Part shown: positions 36,349-43,650 of the stretch, one piece after another
Position numbering within the stretch: position 1 is the stretch's first letter
How the letters are laid out: the number at the start of each line of letters is the position of its first letter
Virus record (IMG/VR): IMGVR_UViG_3300032431_000008
Span: 1 to 64,000 of that record
Strand: one strand, 5' to 3'
Origin: a virus
Length of the DNA stretch: 64,000 nucleotides
Program-made: the position numbers and the translations under genes
Notes under the pieces: generated by a model
What the model was told of the DNA's origin: nothing
Database searches by the model: none
Seen by the model: only the letters and a program-made list of their open reading frames with translations

Positions 36349-36984
36349 ATGACAAAAGAAACACTCGCAGCCCTGTTAAACGGGCGAGAATACGGTAGCG
36401 AAATAACCCAGGAGGAAGCTGCTGCTGCCAAAGCTGCGGGCCTCGTCGTGATCTTCGGATACTCCGATGACAACATGGAGATTCGTGGCGCAATTTTCGA
36501 CGAGTTATCTTGCTGTGACGGAATGGAATTTAAACTAAACCGCAATGGCCTTGCAATGGAATGGGTGCGGTGGGAAGATAAATGCGAAGGGGATGCTCGT
36601 GCGTATTTCGAGGATGAACGACTACCATCTGTGACGATATGTGCTATTTGGGGGTCAGATGGATACTCTTGGACTTACGATGCTAAATTCCCCCACTCGA
36701 CTTTTGACGTGATGGAAGACGGCGAGAAGTATTGTCGCGGCATCGTGTTTTCCTTGGCCGAGGTTTTGCCCTGCATTAGCGACTCCTGTGAACAAAACAT
36801 GGCTATCGCCTACAAGGATGCTGTCAACGGTAAGCCAATGCCAGAAAAATACGTGGAAGAAAACGGACGTTTGCTTTTCGAGCTTGGCTACATTGCAGGC
36901 CAACAGGCCGCGCTCAAGGAAGTCCGCGCCACCCTGCGCTCCCCCGCTACCTCCCCTTTCTCGTCAAACACGACGAGCAATTAA
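36349..36984 (+). CDS. hypothetical protein, first gene of recombination block
   Basis: 211 residues. The N-terminal segment (LAALLNGREYGSEITQEEAAAAKAAGLVVIFGYSDD) followed by EIRGAIFDEL resembles a small family common in phage early regions, function unknown. Later the chain has a WIF-like beta domain and a helical end. It is driven by the CTTACTT motif upstream and starts 22 bp before the SSB-like gene. Confidence 0.7.
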   Translation: MTKETLAALLNGREYGSEITQEEAAAAKAAGLVVIFGYSDDNMEIRGAIFDELSCCDGMEFKLNRNGLAMEWVRWEDKCEGDARAYFEDERLPSVTICAIWGSDGYSWTYDAKFPHSTFDVMEDGEKYCRGIVFSLAEVLPCISDSCEQNMAIAYKDAVNGKPMPEKYVEENGRLLFELGYIAGQQAALKEVRATLRSPATSPFSSNTTSN

Positions 36985-37005
36985 CAAAATAGACACAATA
37001 CAACA

Positions 37006-37653
37006 ATGAGCTTAATCGCAAAAGATAGTGGAGGCGGAACAGACTTCGCCCCAATTCCGGCAGGCATGCATCACGCAGTCTGCTATTCCGTGGTAGATAT
37101 TGGAACACAGCCGCAAGTGGGGACGTTCCCGGCGCGGCGCCAGATCGTCATTACGTGGGAGATTCCTGCGGAGACTATCGAGATGGGAAAGGACGGCAAG
37201 AAGGTGATGCTGCCCCGCGCTGTAAGCTCACGCTTCACCCTGTCCTTGGCCAGCAAGGGCAATCTACGCCCCATGTTGGAGTCGTGGCGCGGGCGGGCCT
37301 TCACGCCGGAGGAGCTGGCTGGGTTTGACCTTAAGAGCCTGGTAGGGGCCAACTGCCTTATCAACATTATCCACGAAAAGGGTAAGGGCGAAAATGCGCA
37401 CAAGGTTTACGGCAATGTGGCGAGTGTCAGCCCGTTAATGAAGGGGACGCCCAAGCTTACCCCACTTAACCTCAAGGTTCTGTTCTCCTTGGACGAGTTT
37501 AACGGGACGATCTCGGATGACATTCCAGATTGGGTGGTGAAGTTGATTAACAACAGCAAGGAATACCTTGCCTACGGTCAGCCTGCGGCAGCTAAAGGCG
37601 GGACTGCGCCTGCTGGTGATGCACCGGCAGACGACGGCGATGTTCCTTTTTGA
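37006..37653 (+). CDS. single-stranded DNA-binding-like protein
   Basis: 215 residues. The chain is beta-rich with an OB-like core (HHAVCYSVVDIG, RQIVITWEI, LVGANCLINIIHEKGKG, HKVYGNVASVSPL). The tail is Ala/Gly-rich and ends DDGDVPF, matching the acidic Phe-terminated tip (DDDIPF) by which SSB proteins recruit repair and replication partners. Placed with a nuclease and resolvase, so a recombination/replication SSB is likely. Sequence differs from bacterial SSB. Confidence 0.75.
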   Translation: MSLIAKDSGGGTDFAPIPAGMHHAVCYSVVDIGTQPQVGTFPARRQIVITWEIPAETIEMGKDGKKVMLPRAVSSRFTLSLASKGNLRPMLESWRGRAFTPEELAGFDLKSLVGANCLINIIHEKGKGENAHKVYGNVASVSPLMKGTPKLTPLNLKVLFSLDEFNGTISDDIPDWVVKLINNSKEYLAYGQPAAAKGGTAPAGDAPADDGDVPF

Positions 37654-37664
37654 GCACTAACAAT

Positions 37665-37693
37665 TACTCCGCCTAGTTTGGTCGCTGGGCGGA
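37665..37693. other. hairpin after SSB-like gene
   Basis: ACTCCGCC and GGCGGAGT pair perfectly over 8 bp around a 13-nt loop. No T-run follows, so it may be an mRNA-stabilising or attenuating hairpin. Confidence 0.4.
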
Positions 37694-37783
37694 GTTGGGT
37701 CGGGCCGTGGTGGTCCAGGCGACACCTGCCTAATGTGGTGATGACTTTTCGGTGGAGAGTAACCGTTCAATTTTTACAAAACC

Positions 37784-38026
37784 ATGATACATTTATTACA
37801 ATCATTTGCAGGCGGATTATGTTTCGCCTTTGGTGCCTTCGTAGGCATCGGTGTTGCTGGCCTGCTGGTTGGGCGTCGGGATAAAGCGCGTGATGCTTTT
37901 TACCAAAACGAGTTCATGAATCTTAACAAGAAGATTGAGCAACGTCTTGGTAAGCAGGTGGAAGCCTTAGAAGTAATTGCTAAAGCCGCTTCGGCGAAGA
38001 ATACCAATGAAACGAAAACTGAATAA
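37784..38026 (+). CDS. small membrane protein with charged tail
   Basis: 80 residues. One or two membrane-spanning turns at 4-30 (SFAGGLCFAFGAFVGIGVAG) then a charged helix with a coiled-coil character (NLNKKIEQRLGKQVEAL). Overlaps the heptad-repeat gene by 20 bp. No family recognised. Confidence 0.65.
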   Translation: MIHLLQSFAGGLCFAFGAFVGIGVAGLLVGRRDKARDAFYQNEFMNLNKKIEQRLGKQVEALEVIAKAASAKNTNETKTE

Positions 38027-38309
38027 ACAATTGCATCAACTGACTGGTGATGTGACTGCACTAACCGGCAACGTGCGCGAATTGGTTGGCTACGTGGACG
38101 GCCTTTATGGAAACGCTACTGGACTCCAAGGCGATGTAACTGGATTGAGCGGAGACGCTAGCCAACTTTACGGCGACGTAACTAGACTGACTGGCGATGT
38201 AACGGGATTGAGGGGCAATGCGACCGGCTTCTTTGGCAACGTAGACGACTGCAAGTTATCGAGAAAAGACCGTTCCAACTGCATTAACATACAGGATCTA
38301 ATCGCATGA
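38007..38309 (+). CDS. GDV heptad-repeat protein
   Basis: 100 residues. Residues about 9-80 are eleven consecutive 7-residue repeats of pattern L-x-G-(D/N)-(V/A)-(T/x)-x (LTGDVTALTGNVRELVG...). Each turn carries a Gly then Asp/Asn and a small hydrophobic residue, which fits a tight beta-solenoid rather than a coiled coil. The C-terminus has two Cys and a charged end. The start at 38007 overlaps the previous gene by 20 bp, and the end overlaps the nuclease gene as ATGA. Possibly a DNA mimic or structural coil; function unknown. Confidence 0.75.
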   Translation: MKRKLNKQLHQLTGDVTALTGNVRELVGYVDGLYGNATGLQGDVTGLSGDASQLYGDVTRLTGDVTGLRGNATGFFGNVDDCKLSRKDRSNCINIQDLIA

Positions 38310-39139
38310 GCAAAACTGATGTAAGCCATTTCTACCGGCTGTTACCCACGGGTAAAGTCGAGTCCGCCTACGGTGCTTCGATCAAGGAAGCACGGGCAGG
38401 CGGATTATTCGCCTCGGCAACCATGGCCCTTAAGATGGTGGCCAATGTCGGGTTGGACATTTGGATCAGAGCAAACCTGTTGGACGCGATGGTGAACAAC
38501 CCGCGCAATCCTGCGATGGAAAGTATCGAGGACTACAAGCAACGCATAGATGAGCTAAGCGAGGTTAAACGCACCAACGCTGCTGAGTTCGGCACGGCCC
38601 TACACAACGCCCTAGAGCACTACCCGCTGCCCTGCCAGGACGACAAGGTGGCCCTTCACTACGCAGCCTGCGTCCCTTGGTTAAAAGCCAACGTGGCAAG
38701 CGTGATTGGCAGTGAGCTTATGCTGGCAGATGAACAGATAGGCTTTGCGGGCAAGACGGACTTGGTGTTTTTCGACAATGCAGGGGTGCCCTTCATCGTG
38801 GACTTTAAGACTACCGGCTTTAAGAAAACCAAGACTGGCAAGTGGGCTAAGCCTGCGTTTTACCAGTCATGGGTAAGACAGTTGGCGTTCTACGCCCGGT
38901 CCTACCAGAAGAAGTACGGCGGGCCATTGCCAAGGGTTATCTCGCTAGCCATTAACTCGGGTGAGCCATGCGAGCCGGTTGCGCGGTTCTGGACCGTGGA
39001 AGAGCAGGAGCAGGGCATGAACGAGTTCCTTTGCGCGGCCTACCTGTATTCCTGCGACCGGGACCATTGGCCTGCGGGTCTGTGGGAGTTGAAGGAGCAA
39101 CGAGGTGGGTCCGTGTCAGTGGACGTGACAATCGTTTAA
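38306..39139 (+). CDS. PD-(D/E)XK exonuclease, Cas4/RecB-like
   Basis: 277 residues. It contains GTALH (96-100, the early His), an acidic residue near E137, TD at 151-152, IVDFKT (164-169) which supplies the D-x-K part, and QLAFYA (192-197, the conserved Q/Y motif). This set is the RecB-like nuclease core. Substrates are probably DNA ends, in phage recombination with the SSB-like protein and RusA. No helicase part is fused. Confidence 0.88.
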   Translation: MSKTDVSHFYRLLPTGKVESAYGASIKEARAGGLFASATMALKMVANVGLDIWIRANLLDAMVNNPRNPAMESIEDYKQRIDELSEVKRTNAAEFGTALHNALEHYPLPCQDDKVALHYAACVPWLKANVASVIGSELMLADEQIGFAGKTDLVFFDNAGVPFIVDFKTTGFKKTKTGKWAKPAFYQSWVRQLAFYARSYQKKYGGPLPRVISLAINSGEPCEPVARFWTVEEQEQGMNEFLCAAYLYSCDRDHWPAGLWELKEQRGGSVSVDVTIV

Positions 39140-39144
39140 CCGCC

Positions 39145-39444
39145 GTGCCTGCCCCATCCCTTATCCCTGCGCTCAAGATTGAGCAACCCTATGACTCCGC
39201 TACGCGCTGGCTGATACCTAGCAAGAGCGAGGGCGGGGCTGCTTACTTGGTTGACCTAGCTGAAAATGAGGGGTGGGGTTCATGTCAATGTATGTGGTGC
39301 CAAACTTCCTACGCCCCGCTCTTAAAGAAGGGGGTGGTGCCTATCAGGACGTGCTCGCATATCACCGATGCGCGGAAGAAGTTCGCGCTGTGGGCAGTGA
39401 ACGCCTTCGACAAGCAGGATAAGAATAATCGTGAGCAGGACTAG
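39145..39444 (+). CDS. SWIM-like zinc-binding protein
   Basis: 99 residues from GTG 39145, five bases after the nuclease stop. Residues about 45-75 show CQCMWC then TCSH, close to the C-x-C...C-x-H SWIM pattern. Such modules bind DNA or protein. It is adjacent to the nuclease and could be its accessory. Start codon choice is tentative. Confidence 0.6.
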   Translation: MPAPSLIPALKIEQPYDSATRWLIPSKSEGGAAYLVDLAENEGWGSCQCMWCQTSYAPLLKKGVVPIRTCSHITDARKKFALWAVNAFDKQDKNNREQD

Positions 39445-39482
39445 ACAAGAATTTCTGTCAGTAACCTAAAACAAAACCAACA

Positions 39483-39689
39483 ATGAAAACCATTATCGAC
39501 GGCTCTACGCTCCTCGTTCTCGTATTATTCCAAGTCACGCTTGCAATCTGCATGGTGACTGCATGGTGTGTTAACTTCTTCAAGCTCACGCAATGTGACT
39601 TCCAAGCCCCGTATAAGGGCGAGGCTATCCACGCAGTGGGGATTATCCCGCCGTTCGCGTTGGTGACGGTATGGTTCAACGCAAAGTAA
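39483..39689 (+). CDS. small membrane protein
   Basis: 68 residues with two hydrophobic helices (about 9-30 and 50-63). Its stop codon (TAA at 39687) lies inside the first attC-like site, as is usual for integron cassette genes. No family recognised. Confidence 0.6.
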   Translation: MKTIIDGSTLLVLVLFQVTLAICMVTAWCVNFFKLTQCDFQAPYKGEAIHAVGIIPPFALVTVWFNAK

Positions 39690-39750
39690 GCCATGAACCC
39701 AAACGAAAAACCTGCCGCTGAAATGGCTTCTCTGCATCGCCTGGTTAGCG
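39674..39750 (+). other. attC-like site A (degenerate 5' half)
   Basis: 5' R-box GTTCAAC (fits RYYYAAC) at 39674-39680 and 3' core GTTAGCG at 39744-39750 (one mismatch to GTTRRRY). L' arm TGGCTTCTCTG is identical to site B, but the upstream L'' arm is degenerate. The 3' half shares 52 bp with site B with two mismatches. Confidence 0.6.
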
Positions 39751-40013
39751 GGCGTGCTTTTATTTATTGGCTTTTTATCTACCAGAAATGGCCGATAAAG
39801 CCCCTAGCCAAGAATCTGTGGGCGCTTTGGTATGCGATTAAAGATTTGGCGTGCGCTCTCTGGAAACTGGCGGTGATACCGTTCGCACCCGTAGCTTGCG
39901 CGCTCGCCATGCTCGCCGACGCAAAGATTCGCGCACAGGTAATAGAGATGCACGCCAGCCGCGCAACGCCGCGTAAGACCGCCGACATTATCGGCACAAT
40001 TTCATATCGCTAA
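39693..40013 (+). CDS. cassette-type hypothetical membrane protein
   Basis: 106 residues. The first 16 residues (MNPNEKPAAEMASLHR) are encoded by the attC-like repeat itself and recur in the next cassette. From there the chain has hydrophobic/aromatic stretches (YWLFIYQKWP, LWALWYAIKDLACALWKL) consistent with membrane association. The stop lies in the next attC. No function assigned. Confidence 0.55.
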   Translation: MNPNEKPAAEMASLHRLVSGRAFIYWLFIYQKWPIKPLAKNLWALWYAIKDLACALWKLAVIPFAPVACALAMLADAKIRAQVIEMHASRATPRKTADIIGTISYR

Positions 40014-40112
40014 CAAAACAGATCAGAGAGCCAACCCCCAACCCTAGAATAACTATGAACCCAAACGAAAAACCTGCCGCTCAAATGGCTTCTCTGCATC
40101 GCATGGTTAGGC
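40008..40112 (+). other. attC-like site B
   Basis: R'' region CGCTAAC (40008-40014), L'' CAGAGAGCCA (40024-40033), L' TGGCTTCTCTG (40086-40096), R' GTTAGGC (40106-40112). L' pairs with L'' through ten bases leaving one extrahelical T, and the 9-nt spacers on both sides are equal. This is the defining geometry of an integron attC. The R'' box matches only in part. Confidence 0.72.
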
Positions 40113-40399
40113 ACGGTGTATTTTCGGAATTGAAGTGTGATTGCCCGCATCGAAAGGACTGGCGAAATAATGCGGGCGGCGACATGTCCGACTGCACTCT
40201 GCACGACTCGGGAAATCTGCCGCCTTGCATACCGGAAATCTGCCCACTGTTTAACAGCGACGACCCCAAAGGCGATCACGACAATATGCGGACGGAAGAG
40301 GAAGTGGAGGGAACATGGCTTCCGCCTAACAATCGCAGTCAGCGAGCCGTGAACCCCGCTTCGACAAGCAAAAGCGACGAGCATACGGCTTCGCTGTAG
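40055..40399 (+). CDS. cassette-type hypothetical protein
   Basis: 114 residues from ATG 40055, or 98 from ATG 40103, which overlaps the GTTAGGC core. The first start reuses the repeat-encoded leader. Cys-rich middle (LKCDCPHRKDW, DCTLHDSGNLPPC, CPLF) may bind a metal. The reading frame passes through the next attC without a stop until 40399, so the 3' end may be artefactual. Confidence 0.45.
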   Translation: MNPNEKPAAQMASLHRMVRHGVFSELKCDCPHRKDWRNNAGGDMSDCTLHDSGNLPPCIPEICPLFNSDDPKGDHDNMRTEEEVEGTWLPPNNRSQRAVNPASTSKSDEHTASL

Positions 40400-40412
40400 T
40401 GCTTGGTTGGGC
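40324..40412 (+). other. attC-like site C
   Basis: R'' GCCTAAC (40324-40330), L'' CAGCGAGCCGT (40340-40350), L' ACGGCTTCGCTG (40385-40396), R' GTTGGGC (40406-40412). L'' and L' pair over 11 bases with one extrahelical T. Spacers R''-L'' and L'-R' are both 9 nt. Best match of the three to the attC consensus (RYYYAAC...GTTRRRY). Confidence 0.82.
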
Positions 40413-40436
40413 TCCGTAATTCCGAAATAAAAAACC

Positions 40437-40751
40437 ATGACTACATACCAAATACGCAACGCCCAGCTCGACGGCATCTACATTGACTTCGTAGATGAAC
40501 AAGTAGCCGCCCACTATTGGCGCGGAAATATCGAAAATTGCAGCGACACCGACTCCCGCAAGGGTGCCGTTATGGGCCGCTACACCCGTGAAAGCGAAGC
40601 CGAGGCAGACCGCGCGCGCCTCGACTGGCTCGATGGAAACAGGAGTGCGGCGCTCTCAGCGAGACGATTCATCCGCGACGTTATCGACGACCACCGCAAG
40701 CTCAGGCTTAGCGAGTTCGTGCAGCTTTTGCCTCTGCCCAACAAGGAGTAG
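40437..40751 (+). CDS. cassette-type hypothetical protein
   Basis: 104 residues. It begins 25 bp after the core of attC site C, as expected for the gene of the next cassette, but no attC follows. The chain (MTTYQIRNAQLDGIYIDFVD, ESEAEADRARLDWLDGN) is globular and helical at the end. Family unknown. Confidence 0.6.
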   Translation: MTTYQIRNAQLDGIYIDFVDEQVAAHYWRGNIENCSDTDSRKGAVMGRYTRESEAEADRARLDWLDGNRSAALSARRFIRDVIDDHRKLRLSEFVQLLPLPNKE

Positions 40752-40807
40752 CCGTAAATCTTTCCACCTATCCCGCGAAAAAGTCCACCGTCACCTGTTC
40801 TCACCCC

Positions 40808-41143
40808 ATGAAACGCACCCCCATTAAGAAAGTAAAAAGCAAGAGGGCCAAGGAATTGCGCGAGTATTCCAAGCTACGCGAAGCCTACCTTGCTGCCCAC
40901 CCCCATTGCCAAGCGACGATACGGCTGAATGGGCTGAACGAGGCGGAGGTGATTGAGCGTCACGGGCATTATGGCACTGGCTTTATGGTGCCACTGGCCA
41001 CGGAGATTCACCACGTAGGCAAGCGATACGGTTCCCGGTTAAACGATACGGCAAAGTGGCTGGCCGTGTGCCGGACCATGCACATAGCTATCGAGCAGGA
41101 TAAGACCTGGGCTCGGACGAATGGCCTGCTTGACAACTACTGA
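40808..41143 (+). CDS. HNH-like endonuclease, divergent
   Basis: 111 residues. It shows EIHHVGKRYG (about 70-79), LAVCRTMH (86-93 region) and the terminal WARTNGLL typical of small phage HNH nucleases that read EIHH...CRxCHxxIH. Here the second zinc Cys is Met and the final H is replaced (MHIAIEQ), so metal binding or activity may be reduced. Basic N-terminus (MKRTPIKKVKSKRAKEL). Confidence 0.65.
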   Translation: MKRTPIKKVKSKRAKELREYSKLREAYLAAHPHCQATIRLNGLNEAEVIERHGHYGTGFMVPLATEIHHVGKRYGSRLNDTAKWLAVCRTMHIAIEQDKTWARTNGLLDNY

Positions 41144-41169
41144 GCAGGGTAGCAGGTTCGAGGTGAACC

Positions 41170-41430
41170 ATGAAACAACAGCCTAGACCGACCCGGAAAC
41201 AGTTTATGAAGCGCGTCCAAGTGGACATTGCAAAGCTTGAGCAGGACGCGGCGGTGCCCCGCATGATGGCAGAAGCTTTGTGCTGGCACTTTGAGCTTAG
41301 CTCCGACCGCATTGGCGAGATTGTAAATGCGTATCTTGGATGGATAGAAGCTGGCGGTAAGCCGGTGGAGCGGGTGAATGAACAAGACCTTCCAGTAATC
41401 CATGGAGTCGTATGCCCGCCGCTCGTTTAA
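41170..41430 (+). CDS. hypothetical helical protein
   Basis: 86 residues. Two helices (FMKRVQVDIAKLEQDAAVPRMMAEAL, LSSDRIGEIVNAYLGWIEAGG) and no recognised motif. It overlaps the RusA-like gene by 19 bp. Confidence 0.6.
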   Translation: MKQQPRPTRKQFMKRVQVDIAKLEQDAAVPRMMAEALCWHFELSSDRIGEIVNAYLGWIEAGGKPVERVNEQDLPVIHGVVCPPLV

Positions 41431-41843
41431 CCAGTGGCCAACTCGAAAAAGTCTTGTCCCGTAGTGGCTACGCTATTACAGGCGGCACTGTTGCCAAGCC
41501 ATGCCTACCCCGTGAAGGTAGTAATACCGATCCGTTGCCCGAGTTGGAATGCTATCTTGACGGCGGGGCATTGGCAAAGGGCGAAGATAAAAAAGCAAGT
41601 GCAGGCCGCTTTCTTGTCAGGGTTAAAGTCTTTCGGAAGCGATTCATTGACCCCGATAACGTCAGCCTTAAATACGCAATTGACTGCCTACGTTACGGAA
41701 GCATTTTGCCGGATGATAGAGCAGAAGACATTAAGCTCGAAATCGAGGAGCAAATCAAAGTCAAAACCGACGCAGAAGAAAGAATTGAAATCGAAATCTA
41801 CGGGCCTGATTCCGTGGAAGCCAAGCAAGCGAACCAAAGGTAA
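41412..41843 (+). CDS. RusA-like Holliday junction resolvase
   Basis: 143 residues. The C-terminal half carries the RusA signature: VRVKVFRKRFIDPDN (about 70-84, the D-x-DN active site), SLKYAIDCLRYGSILPDD and EEQIKVKTDAEERIEIEI. The enzyme resolves four-way junctions and needs acidic residues that are present. A second open frame (41434-41850) covers the same DNA and encodes at its start PVKVVIPIRCPSWNAIL, which looks like a RusA N-terminal strand. The two frames share an A-AAA-AAG heptamer near 41589-41595, so a -1 shift could join them (see findings). Confidence 0.72.
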   Translation: MPAARLTSGQLEKVLSRSGYAITGGTVAKPCLPREGSNTDPLPELECYLDGGALAKGEDKKASAGRFLVRVKVFRKRFIDPDNVSLKYAIDCLRYGSILPDDRAEDIKLEIEEQIKVKTDAEERIEIEIYGPDSVEAKQANQR

Positions 41844-41846
41844 ACC

Positions 41847-42050
41847 ATGAGCATCCATATTGTCCCACGATGCGACAGGATTGAGCACACCCCTTGCGGC
41901 AGTTGCTGCAATGCCTTTACGGATGAGGAAGGGATAGTAAACCACCATAGCGCAGATAAGCGGGAACAATTTGAGCGCGTTGGAATACGCAGCAAAGGGT
42001 GGGAGATACGCATGTGCTTTGATGACGAAGTAAAATACGATTGGGAGTAA
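41847..42050 (+). CDS. small Cys/His protein
   Basis: 67 residues starting MSIHIVPRCDR with CGSCC near residue 17 and HH later. Possibly metal-binding. It starts 3 bp after RusA and stops 6 bp before the next gene. Confidence 0.6.
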   Translation: MSIHIVPRCDRIEHTPCGSCCNAFTDEEGIVNHHSADKREQFERVGIRSKGWEIRMCFDDEVKYDWE

Positions 42051-42056
42051 CAATTT

Positions 42057-42509
42057 ATGAGCGCAATATATGCAGTCCAAAGGACAACGGATCTTGGTTC
42101 AGTGGAGTGCCAGGAGTTCCTAAGAACTAACCGCTATTCCAAGCGCGGGTTTAGGACGCGCAAGTATTCCATTCTGCAACTTGACCAATCGGTTAAACAC
42201 GCCGCTACCCACGGGTATGCTGCCGCGCAAGAGGTGACAGGCGTAAGCATACACAGTATCAAGAAGCACGCGCTGTCGATAAATCGCCGTGGCAAGGACT
42301 CGGCGCAGGTTGCGCGTGAGTTTGTGGGCCGCAAGTATGAGGCGCGCCAACTTACCTATGCCATTGAGCGGGCCATAAAGCTGCAACGGGCTGGGGCTGG
42401 CTCCATGAACAAGTGCCTAGAGAAGGCGGCGGGGCTTTGCGGTGTGAGCTACGCTTACCTGCGGGTGATCTACTCGAAGGAGTTGGTGCCGTTTAACACC
42501 AACCCGTAA
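42057..42509 (+). CDS. putative DNA-binding (HTH) protein, late regulator candidate
   Basis: 150 residues, basic. Two possible helix-turn-helix segments: AAQEVTGVSIHSIKKHALSI (about 56-75) and CLEKAAGLCGVSYAYLRVIY near the C-terminus. It is the last gene of the rightward early block, which converges with the leftward block, so a late transcription or antitermination role is plausible but not shown. Confidence 0.6.
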   Translation: MSAIYAVQRTTDLGSVECQEFLRTNRYSKRGFRTRKYSILQLDQSVKHAATHGYAAAQEVTGVSIHSIKKHALSINRRGKDSAQVAREFVGRKYEARQLTYAIERAIKLQRAGAGSMNKCLEKAAGLCGVSYAYLRVIYSKELVPFNTNP

Positions 42510-42510
42510 G

Positions 42511-42696
42511 CTACCGGCCTCGTTCGTGGGCAAAGCTGTCGGTGGCGCGGAGGTAGGCGCGGAGTTTCTTTAAGGGCTTAACTGACTTCACGACCTTTGT
42601 GTTCTTGAGCAGGTGGGCGTTGTCCTGTGGGGACAGGTAAAACCCCGCGAAGCCTTCCAAGGGGTAGAGTATGCTGGGAGGAGGGCGTTTGTTCAT
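42511..42696 (-). CDS. hypothetical small basic protein
   Basis: 61 residues from ATG 42696 (MNKRPPPSILYPLEG). Preceded by CCCGCCACC, like many starts in this block. It overlaps the 67-residue frame 42578-42781 by 119 bp in another frame, so one of the two may be spurious, or they may be joined by a shift. Confidence 0.5.
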   Translation of the reverse strand: MNKRPPPSILYPLEGFAGFYLSPQDNAHLLKNTKVVKSVKPLKKLRAYLRATDSFAHERGR

Positions 42697-42781
42697 GGTG
42701 GCGGGTGCGTATGGGGACGGGAGCGGTAATGTCCTCGCCGTCGGCTGCAAGGTCTGCGAGGTATTCACCGAAGTCTTTCAT
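42578..42781 (-). CDS. hypothetical small protein coupled to initiator-like gene
   Basis: 67 residues from ATG 42781, which overlaps the stop of the upstream gene as ATGA. The first 30 residues (MKDFGEYLADLAADGEDI) look natural; the rest is Pro/His/Arg-rich and overlaps the next gene. Confidence 0.45.
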   Translation of the reverse strand: MKDFGEYLADLAADGEDITAPVPIRTRHHEQTPSSQHTLPLGRLRGVLPVPTGQRPPAQEHKGREVS

Positions 42782-43650
42782 GATATTTTCATGTCGATAC
42801 ACTTGTCCACGAAAGCAGAGCAGGCTTTCTTGAAGTTAACGATGGGTTCTTGTTCTCCGGTGATGGCACTCTTTGTGGTCCAACCGTTCTTTTTGCTGAC
42901 GTCAAACCAAGACGTGGCGTGGATGCGCTCTTCGTCGTCGGGATAGGTGGCTTCGGCCCACTCTAGGAAATCGGTCTCACTGACAGGGCGAATGACGGGC
43001 GCGGCGGTGGCGTCGGCTTTGAGGAACGCGGCTAGGGCGATCTTCCAGTTACGAATCGGACGGTCTTTGATGCGCCAACCGTTGCGCTCGTTGATGGCGA
43101 AAAACCGGGCGGCGGCGGCGGGCGCGGCAAAAAGGCGGGCAGATTCTTTTATGACGTCGGAGATCGGAGGCTTTGATTGCTCTGATTCAAGAGAGAGAGG
43201 GGGGCCGACTCGAAGAGTTGGCGTCAGTTCTTTCGGTGCGGACCGGGAAGTTCTCGTCAGTTCCTTCAGTTCTTCTTTCTTTGTTTCAATCTTTCTTTGT
43301 ATATCAGTGTCGTGAGTTCCGACCGTTCGGAAACCGCACTCTCTCCTCTCAAGAGGATCAGAATAGACGTTCCAGCGTTTCCCTTGAAAAAATGAGCCTT
43401 TGTCGGAAGGAAGCGTCACAAGTTTCATGTGTCCTGCCTCCGCGAGTTCTTTGAAGATGCGACGGATGACGACATTCCCGATGCCAATCGTCTTCTTTAG
43501 TGGCTCAACGCGAATCACCCAATCGTCAGGGAGGCTGAGGAGGTAGGCGAGCATCCCACGTGCTTCAAGGGTAAGCCCGTTGTTCTGCGCAATGCTGTTG
43601 GGGAGAATCGAGAAATCCTTAAGTGGTTTCGATTTGTGGATGGTTTTCAT
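42778..43650 (-). CDS. replication initiator / helicase-loader-like protein
   Basis: 290 residues. N-terminal winged-helix (about 12-75): FSILPNSIAQNNGLTLEARG, LLSLPDDW, IGNVVIRRIFKELAEAGHM, typical of phage replication wHTH proteins. Two modules follow, FFAINERNGWRIKDRPIRNW (about 187-206) and SWFDVSKKNGWTTKSAI (about 247-263), resembling repeats of DnaD-like or DnaA-recruiting replication proteins. With the next gene it makes a second initiator module, distinct from the O-like gene by dnaB. Confidence 0.7.
   Translation of the reverse strand: MKTIHKSKPLKDFSILPNSIAQNNGLTLEARGMLAYLLSLPDDWVIRVEPLKKTIGIGNVVIRRIFKELAEAGHMKLVTLPSDKGSFFQGKRWNVYSDPLERRECGFRTVGTHDTDIQRKIETKKEELKELTRTSRSAPKELTPTLRVGPPLSLESEQSKPPISDVIKESARLFAAPAAAARFFAINERNGWRIKDRPIRNWKIALAAFLKADATAAPVIRPVSETDFLEWAEATYPDDEERIHATSWFDVSKKNGWTTKSAITGEQEPIVNFKKACSAFVDKCIDMKIS

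Noticed and set aside
40010-40477. 155-residue minus-strand frame across the attC sites
   Set aside because: It is created by reading through two recombination sites; the string PNHAMQRSH arises from the sites, not from a gene.
42120-42386. minus-strand frame within the HTH gene
   Set aside because: Antisense shadow; the plus frame has better composition and neighbour spacing.
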